From positions 3,038,001 to 3,102,000 of the forward strand of contig NZ_CP034451.1 of NCBI RefSeq assembly GCF_003952525.1: DNA of 64,000 nt, read 5' to 3'. Below are positions 43,980 through 53,061 of the stretch, piece after piece. Position 1 is the first letter of the stretch; each line of letters opens with the position of its first letter. Origin of the DNA: Mesorhizobium sp. M3A.F.Ca.ET.080.04.2.1 (GTDB lineage: Bacteria; Pseudomonadota; Alphaproteobacteria; Rhizobiales; Rhizobiaceae). A model generated the notes under the pieces. It was not told the origin of the DNA and searched no databases. It saw only the letters and a list, made by a program, of their open reading frames with translations. The translations under genes and the position numbers were made by a program.

Positions 43980-45071
43980 ATGGACTTATCCAGTGGGGTA
44001 GCGGGGCATGCCATCGTGCCGGCTCAGACTGGCCGGCCGGTGGACGCCACAAAAGTCGACACCGTCTCACGCAGACTGCTCGCTCTGTGCCTGCTTTATG
44101 TCCTTGGAGCGGCTCTGGCCTGGCCTTCGGCATACGCCGACGTGGCGCAGATGTATTTGTCGGAACTGGCTGTCCGGGGATCATTCTCATTCCTCGTCAT
44201 GATCATCCTGGCGGCCGTGATCCTGTCACCGGACGCGCCGGTCGGGTTCATGGTGAGATTGTTTCGCTCGAACGGGCTGCGGGCGGCACTTGTCGTTGTG
44301 ATCTTCATTCTGTCGCTTGCGGCGTTCACGACGTGGAAGGTGAACATACCGGACATCGTGCCATTTTATTGCGACAGGGCTCTGGCCGATATCGGGGAGT
44401 TCCTGCACGGCCAAGCGCCATGGCGGATCGCTCACGCATTCGATTCCGACACCTTGGCGATGCTGGTGGCGGTCGCCTATGCCAAGATCTGGTTCGTCGA
44501 ATGGTTCGGTTTGCTGTTCTTTGCGGCGCTAGGCGCCAATCAGTTGGTGCACCTGCGCTATCTCACCGCTCTTGCGCTTGTCACCATGGTGGTCGGAACC
44601 CTTCTGGCGACGCTGTTTTCCTCCGTCGGACCGATCTTTTACGATGAGTTTCTTGGCGGCACCCGCTTTGCGGAACTCGTGGAGGTGTTGAAGCAGCGAC
44701 CGGGCAACCAGCATGTGCTGCTCTATTCCGACTACCTGCTCGACAGCTACAGGGCGGACCTGCCGGCTCTTGGCACCGGCATATCCGCCATGCCCAGCAT
44801 GCATGTGGCGATCGCCACTTTGAACGCGTTCTATCTTGCGCGGCTCAACCGCTGGCTCGGCGTGGCCGGATGGGCATTCGCGATCTTCATCCTGTTCGGT
44901 TCGGTCTATACCGGCTGGCACTATGAAGTCGACGGCTACATCGCGATGCTGGTCGTCGCCGTGATCTGGCATCGCACCGCGGGCATAGAAGCCAAACTCG
45001 GCGCCGCCGGTTCGATGCCGGCATTGCACCCCTCGCCGGAAGCTCTAGCGGGCGCGAGTCCTGCGGGCTGA
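43980..45071 (+). CDS. PAP2/Aur1-like membrane phosphatase or inositolphosphotransferase
   Basis: The 363-residue polytopic membrane protein has about eight hydrophobic segments. Its PAP2-type catalytic motifs lie near the C-terminal half: GISAMPSMHVAIATLNAF near residue 265 and YTGWHYEVDGYIAM near 305, providing two His and an Asp as in Aur1/Ipt1 (PAP2_3) proteins. Known relatives transfer phospho-head groups to ceramide or dephosphorylate lipids. It follows hyuB by 124 bases but has no metabolic link to it, and its codons look less GC-rich than neighbouring genes, so it may be an insertion into the catabolic region. The first 40 residues are hydrophilic. Confidence 0.75.
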   Translation: MDLSSGVAGHAIVPAQTGRPVDATKVDTVSRRLLALCLLYVLGAALAWPSAYADVAQMYLSELAVRGSFSFLVMIILAAVILSPDAPVGFMVRLFRSNGLRAALVVVIFILSLAAFTTWKVNIPDIVPFYCDRALADIGEFLHGQAPWRIAHAFDSDTLAMLVAVAYAKIWFVEWFGLLFFAALGANQLVHLRYLTALALVTMVVGTLLATLFSSVGPIFYDEFLGGTRFAELVEVLKQRPGNQHVLLYSDYLLDSYRADLPALGTGISAMPSMHVAIATLNAFYLARLNRWLGVAGWAFAIFILFGSVYTGWHYEVDGYIAMLVVAVIWHRTAGIEAKLGAAGSMPALHPSPEALAGASPAG

Positions 45072-45106
45072 CATCCTGGATGCGGCATTCCGCGCACGGC
45101 ATCCGT

Positions 45107-45583
45107 TCACGCCAGCTTCGCCAGCAGCCTCAGGAACGTCGCGACTTCCTTGGCCGAGAGCGGCGCCAGCGTTTCCTCGGTGATGGTGCGGGCAAGCGGG
45201 ATCAGCCGCTCGATCGCCTCGCGACCCTCGGCCGTGAGATTGACCAGCAGCCGCCTCTTGTCGACCTCGTGCTTGGAGAGCTCGACCAGGCCGCGTGCCT
45301 TCAAACGGTCGATGACGCCCTTCACCGTGGCGGCATCCATGGCGATCAGCGTGCCGAGCTGGTTCTGCGAGGTCTCGCCGATGTCGTGGAGCTTGGCCAA
45401 AGCTGCGAATTGCGGTGGCGTCAGATCGGCGATGTGGGCCGCGAAGATGGCGACATGGCGCTGATGGGCCTTGCGCAGGATGAAGCCGACCTGATCCTGC
45501 AGATGATAGCCGTTCTCGTCCGGCTCTTCGGCCTCGACCAGCCGCAGCAGATTGTCCTCGCCGCTCACCGCAGTCCGTCCCAT
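45107..45583 (-). CDS. MarR-family regulator
   Basis: The 158-residue winged-helix protein has a MarR fold with DNA-recognition helix DAATVKGVIDRLKARGLVEL near residue 80 and wing HEVDKRRLLVNLTAEG. It is the last gene of the leftward FAD-Mo-FeS operon; its start overlaps the DUF1185 gene by 19 bases. NicR, which represses nicotinate genes in Pseudomonas and responds to 6-hydroxynicotinate, is also a MarR protein. That parallel supports a local repressor role for this cluster, but the ligand is not visible. Confidence 0.87.
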   Translation of the reverse strand: MGRTAVSGEDNLLRLVEAEEPDENGYHLQDQVGFILRKAHQRHVAIFAAHIADLTPPQFAALAKLHDIGETSQNQLGTLIAMDAATVKGVIDRLKARGLVELSKHEVDKRRLLVNLTAEGREAIERLIPLARTITEETLAPLSAKEVATFLRLLAKLA

Positions 45584-46149
45584 GCCTTGATGTCGCTCGC
45601 AGCCAGCCCACCCATGCGGTCATGGATACGCGGGCCGCAGGTCATGGCGAGGCAGAACAGGATCTCGTCGGCACGCGGGCCGTCGCTGATGCCGACCTCG
45701 ATCGCGTCGAAATGGCTGCGCACATAGGCGGCGTTGATGTGCCCGAGCGGCACGTCGAGCCGCGATCCGAAACCGCCGACCTTCTTCGCCGAGGGCACGA
45801 TCGCCTTGGCGTCGCCGAGCCGCTCGCGCATGGCATAGCCGCCCGGCACGTGCCACAGCGCGCCGTGCTCGAGCTCGCCGGCGGAACCGACGATGGCGCC
45901 CTTGCCGTAGCCGTCGATCTTCTTCACGTCGCCGCCCAACGCGGCGATCAGTCTGTCGGTCAAAAGCAGCCCGAGCGGCTTCAGGTCCTCCATCGCGCTC
46001 TGCAAATCCTCGACATAACGCCCGGCGAATGGATTCCTGACCACGGCAAGGGCGGCGGCGCGGCGGCGTGGCTCCTTGGCCACCGGCCCGCCGTCGTGAA
46101 AAATCTCCTCGGTCAGAACCGCGACCTTGCGGATCGGAAAGTCAGGCAT
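45565..46149 (-). CDS. DUF1185 ('amino acid synthesis') family protein
   Basis: The 194-residue protein matches the DUF1185 family by its start (PIRKVAVLTEEIFHDGG), the KEPRRRAAALAVVRNPFAG block near residue 25 and the C-terminal GPRADEILFCLAMTCGPRIHDRMGG. No biochemical function is established for the family to my knowledge. No signal peptide or membrane span. It overlaps the UPF0280 gene by 8 bases and the MarR gene by 19, so it belongs to the same operon and probably acts in the same degradation pathway, perhaps on a ring-opened intermediate. Confidence 0.8.
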   Translation of the reverse strand: MPDFPIRKVAVLTEEIFHDGGPVAKEPRRRAAALAVVRNPFAGRYVEDLQSAMEDLKPLGLLLTDRLIAALGGDVKKIDGYGKGAIVGSAGELEHGALWHVPGGYAMRERLGDAKAIVPSAKKVGGFGSRLDVPLGHINAAYVRSHFDAIEVGISDGPRADEILFCLAMTCGPRIHDRMGGLAASDIKAWDGLR

Positions 46150-47023
46150 GAGCAGTTTCCTTCACCTTATGCTTGTTGGGCGCGGCCAGCGCCACTGAGC
46201 CACTGATGCGGGATTGGCCCGCGAGAAACAGCGCCGATGCGGCAATCAAGCCGCGCCGGCGAAAATCTTCGGCGACGGCAAGGCCGTTGTCCAGCGCGCG
46301 AGTCACCTCGCGAGGCGAAAGCGCGCCGACGCCTTGCGTCACCAGTCGCTCGCCGAGATCGCTGTCGGGCACTAGATCGCATGCGCGCACGCGACGGATC
46401 GCCGGATGGCCGGGGAGGTCGACGGCGTTGGCGATTAGCGTTGCCGCCGCATCCGCCTCGGCGCCGGTCCGCGCAAGCACAGTGACGGCGTCGGCAATGC
46501 CCAGCGAGAAGGAACGGCCGCGCCAGCCACTGGTGGCAACGCCGCGCACATGATCCTCAGCGCGAACAGCGATGCGATCGGCAAGGCCGTGCCCGGTGCC
46601 GGCAATTGCCAATATCATCGACTGTGTCCGGCCGAGATGGATGGCGCTGTCGCCGCCATTGTTGACGTAAGCGCGATCGAGGCGGCGGCCGGCAAGCAGC
46701 GCGGCCAGAATTTCGTCGGCTACCGAACCGGCAACGGCTGCCATCGGCGTGATGAAGGTTTCTGCCAAGGGCACCACGGAAGCCTCCATGCGCAGCGCCG
46801 TCGGTCCGGCGAAAGCGCGCGGCCGCAAAGATGCAGGTCGGCGCAGTTCGGGGAGCTCCTCGACCAACTCGGTCAGGATCGTCTGGAAGCGGGTGACGGC
46901 CTGGCCATAGGCGGCCCTGCGCTCGTCCTCCTCGCCGAAGGCCTCGATGACTAGATCGATCGGTCCATGGTTGAGATGGAGCCGCCGGCCATCGGCGAGC
47001 CAATGCGCCTGCGGGCCGTTCAT
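46142..47023 (-). CDS. UPF0280 family protein (ApbE-like fold)
   Basis: The 293-residue protein starts at ATG 47023 in an ATGA overlap with the FeS-protein gene. Recognisable blocks are HWLADGRRLHLNHGPIDLVIEAFG at the N-terminus (the longest clean part starts RRLHLNHGP), PMAAVAGSVADEILAALL near residue 95, AYVNNGGDSAIHLGRTQS near 120 and ATSGWRGRSFSLGIADAVTV near 160. ApbE proteins transfer FMN to threonines; UPF0280 shares the NNGGD motif. It could flavinylate or assist the FeS reductase next to it. Function unknown. The longer frame upstream of 47023 lies inside the neighbouring gene and was rejected. Confidence 0.82.
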   Translation of the reverse strand: MNGPQAHWLADGRRLHLNHGPIDLVIEAFGEEDERRAAYGQAVTRFQTILTELVEELPELRRPASLRPRAFAGPTALRMEASVVPLAETFITPMAAVAGSVADEILAALLAGRRLDRAYVNNGGDSAIHLGRTQSMILAIAGTGHGLADRIAVRAEDHVRGVATSGWRGRSFSLGIADAVTVLARTGAEADAAATLIANAVDLPGHPAIRRVRACDLVPDSDLGERLVTQGVGALSPREVTRALDNGLAVAEDFRRRGLIAASALFLAGQSRISGSVALAAPNKHKVKETAHA

Positions 47024-48564
47024 TGCCCGGCCTCGCTGGCCCGGGCGCGGCGCAGTTGCGCCAGCGGCGGCCAGGGATTGCCGGCCGGCGCGCCGGCACC
47101 ACGGCGCGGGTTGAGGTATTCGCCGCCTCTGGCAAGAATGTCCTCGACGCTGCGGATCTCGCTCTCGTAGCCGCCAAGCCTGACATAATCGTCGCGGCGC
47201 ATGGTGAACTCGATCGGCGCCACCAGCGCCGGCGTCGGCACGTAACCGAAGGCGCCTTCCGGCACGCGAGTGACGTCGACCATCAGCGTGATGCCGCCGC
47301 CCGGCCAGACATAGACCGGCGCGCCGCCGACCGTGACATAGGTCTTCAGGCCCTGCACCGAGCGGGTCAGGTTGACGGGGTTCTCGGTGACACCGGCGCG
47401 CAGCGAGCCGCCGGCGCCGCCGATGAAGAGAACCGTGCACAGCGCCGGCTCGCAATTGTCCTCGATGAGGCCGACGGATTTCTGCAGCCGTTCGGGGAAG
47501 GGCCTTTCCACCGGTTTGAGCTGGTCGTCGAGCTCGTAATACGCGAACTGCTCGCCGGTGGTCGAAACCATGAGCAGCGACAGGCCGGGACGGGCGCCTT
47601 TCTTGGCATTCCAGTCGCCCAGGATCGACAGCGGATCGGAAATCGTGGTGCCGCCCCAGCCGAGGCCTGGCTCGGAGACCTTGAAGTAGCGGCCGGGCGT
47701 CGAGCGGCGGCCGATGATTTTTATCCCCGTATCCTGCCAGCCCAACACCTTGCCGGCCTGGTGCTCGGAGACGACCCCGGTGATGTGGTCATCGACCACC
47801 ACCACCTCGTCGACCAGCCCGCGCCATTGCGTGGCGAACATGCCGATGGTGGCCGAGCCGCAGCCGACGCGCATGCGGTGCTCGACCTTGCCGTCGATGA
47901 CCGGCGCCTTGCCCGCCTCGACAACGACCGTCGCGCCGCCGTCGATGGTGAGCTCGACCGGCTTCCTGTTGCACAGATTGAGCATTGCATCGCAGGTGGC
48001 GCGGCCCTCGGCTTTCGAGCCGCCGGTCAGGTGATGGACGCCGCCCAGCGACAGCATTTGCGAACCGTATTCGCCGGTGGTGACATGGCCGATCGCCTCG
48101 CCCTCGGAACGCACGGTTGCCGTCTCGTCGCCAATGTGGCGGTCGGTATCGATCTTCACCTTGACGCCGCAGTAGGAGAAGATGCCTTCGGTCACGACCG
48201 TGACGAGATCGACGCCTTCGACCTCCTGGCTGACGATGAAGGGCGCCGGCTTATAGTCCGGATAGGTGGTGCCGGCGCCTATTGCGGTGACGAAGCGGCG
48301 GCCGGTGTTGACCAATTCGCCATTCCAGGCTTCGCCCTCGGCAACGAAAGGCACGACCGCGCCGCCGGTCTCGGCCGCATGATCGAGAATGGTCAGCGGA
48401 TCCATGCGCACGATGCGGCCGCCGACATTGCCGTAACGGTCGCAGGCGCCGGTGCGGCCGTCGGCGATGTAGCACATGACCGGGCAGGCGTCGCAGCGGA
48501 TCTTTTCCGCCACCTGCTTCTCGCCGGGATCGTGGGTTTCGAAACGTTCGGCAAGCTCGCTCAT
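47020..48564 (-). CDS. 6-hydroxynicotinate reductase-like iron-sulfur protein
   Basis: The 514-residue protein has an N-terminal Cys cluster, Cys24, Cys27, Cys31 and Cys41 (RCDACPVMCYI then TGACDRYGN), suited to a [4Fe-4S] centre. Glycine-rich domains follow (MRVGCGSATIGMFATQW near 240, GLGWGGTTISDPLSILGDW near 310, LFIGGAGGSLRAGVTENPV near 400). This is the family annotated as 6-hydroxynicotinate reductase, which in Eubacterium barkeri makes 1,4,5,6-tetrahydro-6-oxonicotinate with reduced ferredoxin. Here it is coupled by ATGA overlaps to a molybdenum hydroxylase and to UPF0280. The exact substrate in this aerobe-type genome is not proven. Confidence 0.83.
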   Translation of the reverse strand: MSELAERFETHDPGEKQVAEKIRCDACPVMCYIADGRTGACDRYGNVGGRIVRMDPLTILDHAAETGGAVVPFVAEGEAWNGELVNTGRRFVTAIGAGTTYPDYKPAPFIVSQEVEGVDLVTVVTEGIFSYCGVKVKIDTDRHIGDETATVRSEGEAIGHVTTGEYGSQMLSLGGVHHLTGGSKAEGRATCDAMLNLCNRKPVELTIDGGATVVVEAGKAPVIDGKVEHRMRVGCGSATIGMFATQWRGLVDEVVVVDDHITGVVSEHQAGKVLGWQDTGIKIIGRRSTPGRYFKVSEPGLGWGGTTISDPLSILGDWNAKKGARPGLSLLMVSTTGEQFAYYELDDQLKPVERPFPERLQKSVGLIEDNCEPALCTVLFIGGAGGSLRAGVTENPVNLTRSVQGLKTYVTVGGAPVYVWPGGGITLMVDVTRVPEGAFGYVPTPALVAPIEFTMRRDDYVRLGGYESEIRSVEDILARGGEYLNPRRGAGAPAGNPWPPLAQLRRARASEAGQ

Positions 48565-51329
48565 CTGCGTGCCTCCTTTTCGCGGATCGCCGCCAGGATG
48601 CGGCTCGGCGTCGCCGGCACCTTGGTGACCAGAACGCCGGCAGCATGGCGGATGGCGTTGAGGATCGCCGGCGCCGTCGGGATCAGCACATGCTCGCCCA
48701 GGCCCTTGGCGCCGAAGGGTCCTTCCGGATCCGGAACCTCGACCAGTATGTGCTCGATCGGCGGCACGTCGCCGATGGTCGGGATGAGGTAGTCGTGCAG
48801 GTTCTCGGTGCGGCCGGGGATATATTCCTCCATCAGCGCCATGCCGATGCCTTGCGCGATGCCGCCCTCGATCTGGCCCTCGACCAGCAGCGGATTGATC
48901 GCCTTGCCGACATCGTGGGCGGCGGTGATCTTGATCAGCTTGACGATGCCCAGCTTGAGATCGACCTCGAGCTCGGCGATCTGCGCGCCATAGCCATAGA
49001 CGGCGTAGGGCTTGCCCTGGCCCTTGGCGTCGAGCGGCAATGTCGGCGGGTCGTAGGTCTCCTCAGAGACGAACACCAACCCGTCGGCATCCATCTTCAA
49101 GCTCGACAGATCGACACGCCGGGTCGCCTCGCCCTCGCGGATATTGAGGCTGGCCCCCTCGAGCGCGATCGTCGCCTGTCCGGACACATTGGCGAAGCGC
49201 AGGATCTTTTCGCGCAGCGTGCGGCCAGCCTTTTCCGCCGCCTTGCCGGTCACGAAAGTCTGGCGCGAGGCGGATGTCTTGCCGGCGTCGGGCGTGATGG
49301 CGGTGTCGGCGCTCTTCAGCCGGAATTTGTCCAGCGGCAGCCCGAGCGCGTCGGCGCAGATCTGCGCGATCACCGTGTTCGAACCCTGGCCGATATCGAC
49401 GGCGCCCTGGTGCAAAACGACGTCACCGGAAGCCGAAATGCCGACCTTGATGGTCGAGGGATTGGGCAGCGAGGTGTTGCCGCAGCCATACCAGCAGGAG
49501 GCGACGCCGACACCACGCTTGCTTGCCGTGCTGGCAGCGTTGAAGGCTTCCGATTCCGCCAGCGCGCGCTGCCAGCATGGGCGCAGCGCTTCCAGGCAAT
49601 CGCCGATGCCAACCCCGGACGCAAGGTGCTGACCGGTGACTGTTTCGGAACCGTTACGAAGGCAATTTTTCAAGCGAAAATCGAGCCGGTCCATGCCGAG
49701 CTTGTCAGCGAGTTCGTCATAGAGGGTCTCCTGCATGATCGTCGCCTGCGGCACGCCGAAACCACGGAAGGCGCCGGCGATCGGGCCGTTGGTGTGGATG
49801 GCGCGGCCTTCCGCCCGGTAGTTCGGCGTTAGATAGGGACCGGAGGCATGCACCGGCACGCGGTTGGCGACTGTCGGTCCCCAACTCGCATAGGCGCCGG
49901 TGTTGAAGTCTCCCTCGAAAATCATGCCGATGACGCGACCCTCGGCATCCGCGCCGATGGTCGCCTTCATCTCGGCAGGATGGCGCTTGGTGGTCGACAT
50001 CATCGATTCGTTGCGTGTATAGGCGAGCGCCGCCGGGCGTCCCGTCTTCATCGCCACCAGGCCGATCAGCGGCTGCAGCGATACATCGAGTTTCGAGCCG
50101 AAACCGCCGCCAGTGGCGGTCGGCACGATGCGCACGTTGTCGACAGGAAGGCCGAGCACCTTGGCGGTGTCGTCACGATCCATATAGGGTGCCTGCGTGC
50201 AGGCGACGACGACCAGCGTGTCGTCATCCATGTAAGCATAGCCGGCTTCCGGCTCGATGTAGGCGTGCTCGACAAACGAGGTCTCGATGGCGCCGGACAC
50301 GGTGACGGCGGCGGCGGCAAGCGCTGCGTCGGGGTCGCCGCGCTCGACGAAGCCCGATGTGAGCAGGTTCGCCGGCCTGTGCTGGTGGATCAGCGCCGCG
50401 CGCTCGGCTTTCGCCTCGTGGGGCTGCAGGACATGCGGCAACTCCGTCCAAGCGATCGGGAAATCGGTCAGGTCGAGATCGAGGATCGCCTCACGCTCCC
50501 CGGCGACAAGCGCCACCGCCTCGCCGCGGAAACGGGCGAAACCTTCGGCGAGGGCCGGCTGGTCGGCAAAGGGACCGATGACGCCGAAGCAGTTCTTGCC
50601 GGCAATGTCGGCGGCGGTGAAAACGCCGGCAACGCCGGTATGGGCTTTGGCCCAGGCCTTGATATCGCCGAAACTGAAGCGGGCATGGTAGTGCGGGGAG
50701 CGGACCACGAGAACGGCCAGTGCGTCGGCCGGGAAGGTGTCGCCGCCAAATTTCTCGGCGCCGGTAACCTTGGGCAGGCCGTCGAGCCGGATGAGCGAGG
50801 CGCCGACAGCGCGCCCGGCCTCGGGCAAGCGATGGTCGACGCCGTTCATATGCTGCCAGGCATCCATCACCGCCGCGACGATTTTCCTGTAGCCGGTGCA
50901 GCGGCAGAGCACGCCGCCGAGCGCGTCCTGGGTTTCGGCCTCGCTCGGCGTGGGATTGCGTTGCAGCAGCGCTGTTGCGGATACCAGCAGGCCAGGCGTG
51001 CAGATGCCGCATTGCGCGGCGCCGTGTTCGAGGAACGACGCCTGCAGCGCGGAGAGCCCGCCATTGGCGAGGCCCTCGACCGTGGTGACTGATGCACCGG
51101 ACACCGAGGCCGCCGGCACAAGGCAGGCGCAGACCGGATTGCCGTCGACCAGCACGGTGCAGGCGCCGCAATCGCCGGCGTCGCAGCCGACCTTGGTACC
51201 GGTCAGCCGCAACTCGTCGCGCAAGACCTGCGACAGCCGCCGCACAGGCGGCACAGACACGCTGACCGCAGCGCCGTTGACCTCGAAGGCAATGTCGGCA
51301 CGTTCCATGCTGGAATCGGTGAGGCTCAT
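48561..51329 (-). CDS. Fused FeS-molybdopterin hydroxylase (xanthine dehydrogenase family), possible nicotinate dehydrogenase
   Basis: The 922-residue protein joins the small [2Fe-2S] subunit to the large Mo subunit. Residues about 8-170 hold two FeS clusters (VGCDAGDCGACTVLVDG, then QCGICTPGLLVSATALL and GVLCRCTGYRKI). From about 185 comes the Mo domain with GGGFGSKLDVS, GAFRGFGVPQA, HQGAVDIGQGSNTVIAQI and the active-site Glu block GPFGAKGLGEHVLIP. The FAD subunit is separate (51326). Such enzymes hydroxylate N-heterocycles next to nitrogen. With a 6-hydroxynicotinate-reductase-like gene downstream, nicotinate to 6-hydroxynicotinate is plausible; xanthine or other purines are alternatives. 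The FeS-Mo fusion order is unusual among known nicotinate dehydrogenases. Confidence 0.87.
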   Translation of the reverse strand: MSLTDSSMERADIAFEVNGAAVSVSVPPVRRLSQVLRDELRLTGTKVGCDAGDCGACTVLVDGNPVCACLVPAASVSGASVTTVEGLANGGLSALQASFLEHGAAQCGICTPGLLVSATALLQRNPTPSEAETQDALGGVLCRCTGYRKIVAAVMDAWQHMNGVDHRLPEAGRAVGASLIRLDGLPKVTGAEKFGGDTFPADALAVLVVRSPHYHARFSFGDIKAWAKAHTGVAGVFTAADIAGKNCFGVIGPFADQPALAEGFARFRGEAVALVAGEREAILDLDLTDFPIAWTELPHVLQPHEAKAERAALIHQHRPANLLTSGFVERGDPDAALAAAAVTVSGAIETSFVEHAYIEPEAGYAYMDDDTLVVVACTQAPYMDRDDTAKVLGLPVDNVRIVPTATGGGFGSKLDVSLQPLIGLVAMKTGRPAALAYTRNESMMSTTKRHPAEMKATIGADAEGRVIGMIFEGDFNTGAYASWGPTVANRVPVHASGPYLTPNYRAEGRAIHTNGPIAGAFRGFGVPQATIMQETLYDELADKLGMDRLDFRLKNCLRNGSETVTGQHLASGVGIGDCLEALRPCWQRALAESEAFNAASTASKRGVGVASCWYGCGNTSLPNPSTIKVGISASGDVVLHQGAVDIGQGSNTVIAQICADALGLPLDKFRLKSADTAITPDAGKTSASRQTFVTGKAAEKAGRTLREKILRFANVSGQATIALEGASLNIREGEATRRVDLSSLKMDADGLVFVSEETYDPPTLPLDAKGQGKPYAVYGYGAQIAELEVDLKLGIVKLIKITAAHDVGKAINPLLVEGQIEGGIAQGIGMALMEEYIPGRTENLHDYLIPTIGDVPPIEHILVEVPDPEGPFGAKGLGEHVLIPTAPAILNAIRHAAGVLVTKVPATPSRILAAIREKEARR

Positions 51330-52186
51330 GCCGCCGCCTTGGCGCCGCCACCGACGCCGGCGGCGGCACACACAGCACGGGCCACGATCTCGCGCGCCGC
51401 GTGCTCTCGATACTCGGCGCTGCCGCGCACATCCGCAATGGGAGAGAGCTCATCGACCGGTGCGGAAAACGCCGCATCGGCGAGCGCTGGCGTGACGGCT
51501 TGGCCGCGCAGGGCCGCCTCGACGCCCTCCAGACGGCGGGCGACGGCCGAACAGGCACCCACGGCGATTGCCGCATCCGCGACCACGCCGCCCTCTGTCA
51601 CGAGCCGAGCCGCAGCCATGGCGATGGAGATGACGAGATAGCGCCGGGCGCCGAGCTTGACGAAGGAAGATGCGCCGGCGGCGGAGCGCTTCGGAATACA
51701 AATGGCGGTGACCATCTCGCCGGAGTGCAGCGCGGTGCGGCGGTTGCCGAGGATGAAGCCGTCGAGCGGCAGATGCCGTGTCTGCTGCGCCGATCGCAAC
51801 TCGACCTCGGCATCCAGCACCATCAACGCCGGCACACCATCCGCCGCGGGCGAGGCGTTGCAGAGGTTGCCGGCAACGGAGGCGACGTTCTGGATCTGGA
51901 CGGACCCCACTTCGCGGGCGGCTGCCTTCAGCGCGTCGAACGCCGGCGGCAGCGGCTGGCGCACGATATCGGTCCAAGTGGTGCGGGCGCCGATCCGCCA
52001 ATGCTCTTCGGTCTCGACGATGCCGCGCAGCGCGGCCAGTCCGTTGATGTCGAGGATGTTGTCGCGAAAAGGTTTTGCGCCCTGCGCGGGATAGAAATCC
52101 GTGCCGCCGGCGAGGATGCGCCAGCTGTCCTCGCCAAGCAAAGCGAGCGCCTCGTCGACCGTGGTGGGTTTCGCGTAACGGATCAC
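51326..52186 (-). CDS. FAD-binding subunit of the molybdenum hydroxylase
   Basis: From GTG 52186 (GGGAAGG upstream) the product is 286 residues, normal for the CoxM-type FAD subunit. FAD contacts are visible in RILAGGTDFYPAQ near residue 33 and VASVAGNLCNASPAADGVPAL near 105, followed by the CO_deh_flav_C part (SSFVKLGARRYLVISIAMAAA). It passes electrons from the FeS clusters of the 922-residue partner, with which it shares an ATGA overlap. The longer frame from 52330 runs through the promoter motif and was rejected. It is the first gene of the leftward operon. Confidence 0.9.
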   Translation of the reverse strand: MIRYAKPTTVDEALALLGEDSWRILAGGTDFYPAQGAKPFRDNILDINGLAALRGIVETEEHWRIGARTTWTDIVRQPLPPAFDALKAAAREVGSVQIQNVASVAGNLCNASPAADGVPALMVLDAEVELRSAQQTRHLPLDGFILGNRRTALHSGEMVTAICIPKRSAAGASSFVKLGARRYLVISIAMAAARLVTEGGVVADAAIAVGACSAVARRLEGVEAALRGQAVTPALADAAFSAPVDELSPIADVRGSAEYREHAAREIVARAVCAAAGVGGGAKAAA

Positions 52187-52254
52187 GCTTTGCCTTCCCA
52201 AAAAGGGGCCTTTCCGAGGGAACCTGCCGGCCTCCAGCTCGAGCAAATTCATTC

Positions 52255-52267
52255 GTATGCAAATGAT
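52255..52267. promoter_or_regulatory. GTATGCAAAT-type motif upstream of the hydroxylase operon
   Basis: GTATGCAAATGAT lies 69 bases before the FAD-subunit start. It differs at one base from the motif before hyuA (39982). The flanking ATTCATTC and ATCAAC are AT-rich compared with the surroundings, which suits a promoter or operator region. The divergent pncA gene starts 173 bases to the right. Confidence 0.5.
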
Positions 52268-52439
52268 ATCAACTTCGCCGCGATTGTCAAAGCGATGTGG
52301 GCGCAAGAACCTGTCCCGATCCAGAGCCACGGCTTTGTTATGCCTTAGAGGTTGACGCCGCCGGCCATCTGATCAAGGTTCTGCCTCCGGTCGCGTCAGC
52401 GGCATTTTGCTGGAGCCCAGCCCAACGAGAGGGAGCCCC

Positions 52440-53054
52440 ATGGCCGAGGAAGCGCTCATCGTCATCGACCTGCAGAACGACTTCTGTCCCGGCGGCGCGC
52501 TGGCGGTCGCCGGCGGCGACGAGATCGTGCCCTTAGTCAACGACCTGATCCGGCGGTCCGAGCATGTCGTGCTGACGCAGGACTGGCACCCGGCCGGCCA
52601 TTCGAGCTTCGCCTCCAGCCATCCGGGCAAGCAGCCCTTCGAGGCCGTCGAAATGCCTTACGGGCCGCAGACGCTTTGGCCGGACCATTGCATCCAGGGC
52701 AGCCTCGGTTCCGATTTCCATTCAGGCCTCGCCTGGACCAAGGCCGAGCTGGTGATCCGCAAAGGTTTTCGCACGGCAATCGACAGCTACTCGGCTTTCT
52801 TCGAGAACGATCATACGACGCCGACGGGCCTCGCCGGCTATCTTAAGGAACGGGGGATCGAGGCGGTCACTTTGGCAGGCCTTGCCACCGACTTCTGCGT
52901 TGCCTTCTCGGCGCTCGATGCGGTGAAGCAGGGCTTCAGGACGACCGTGCGGCTCGACGCCTGCCGCGGCATCGATCTCAACGGGTCGGTCAATACGATG
53001 CTCTCACGCATGCGCGATGCCGGCGTGATGCTCGAAGACCATTTGGCGGACTGA
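52440..53054 (+). CDS. pncA: Nicotinamidase
   Basis: The 204-residue isochorismatase-fold hydrolase converts nicotinamide to nicotinate and ammonia. The catalytic triad is visible: Asp10 in IVIDLQNDFCPGGAL, Lys in ELVIRKGFRTAIDSYS near residue 110 and Cys in GLATDFCVAFSALD near 155. The metal site is TQDWHPAGHSSFASSHPG near 50. ATG 52440 is used since GAGAGGGAGCCCC lies upstream. It diverges from the hydroxylase operon and could feed nicotinate either to PncB (61115) for NAD or to the degradation genes. The antiporter gene starts seven bases after the stop. Confidence 0.93.
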   Translation: MAEEALIVIDLQNDFCPGGALAVAGGDEIVPLVNDLIRRSEHVVLTQDWHPAGHSSFASSHPGKQPFEAVEMPYGPQTLWPDHCIQGSLGSDFHSGLAWTKAELVIRKGFRTAIDSYSAFFENDHTTPTGLAGYLKERGIEAVTLAGLATDFCVAFSALDAVKQGFRTTVRLDACRGIDLNGSVNTMLSRMRDAGVMLEDHLAD

Positions 53055-53061
53055 CCCGACT

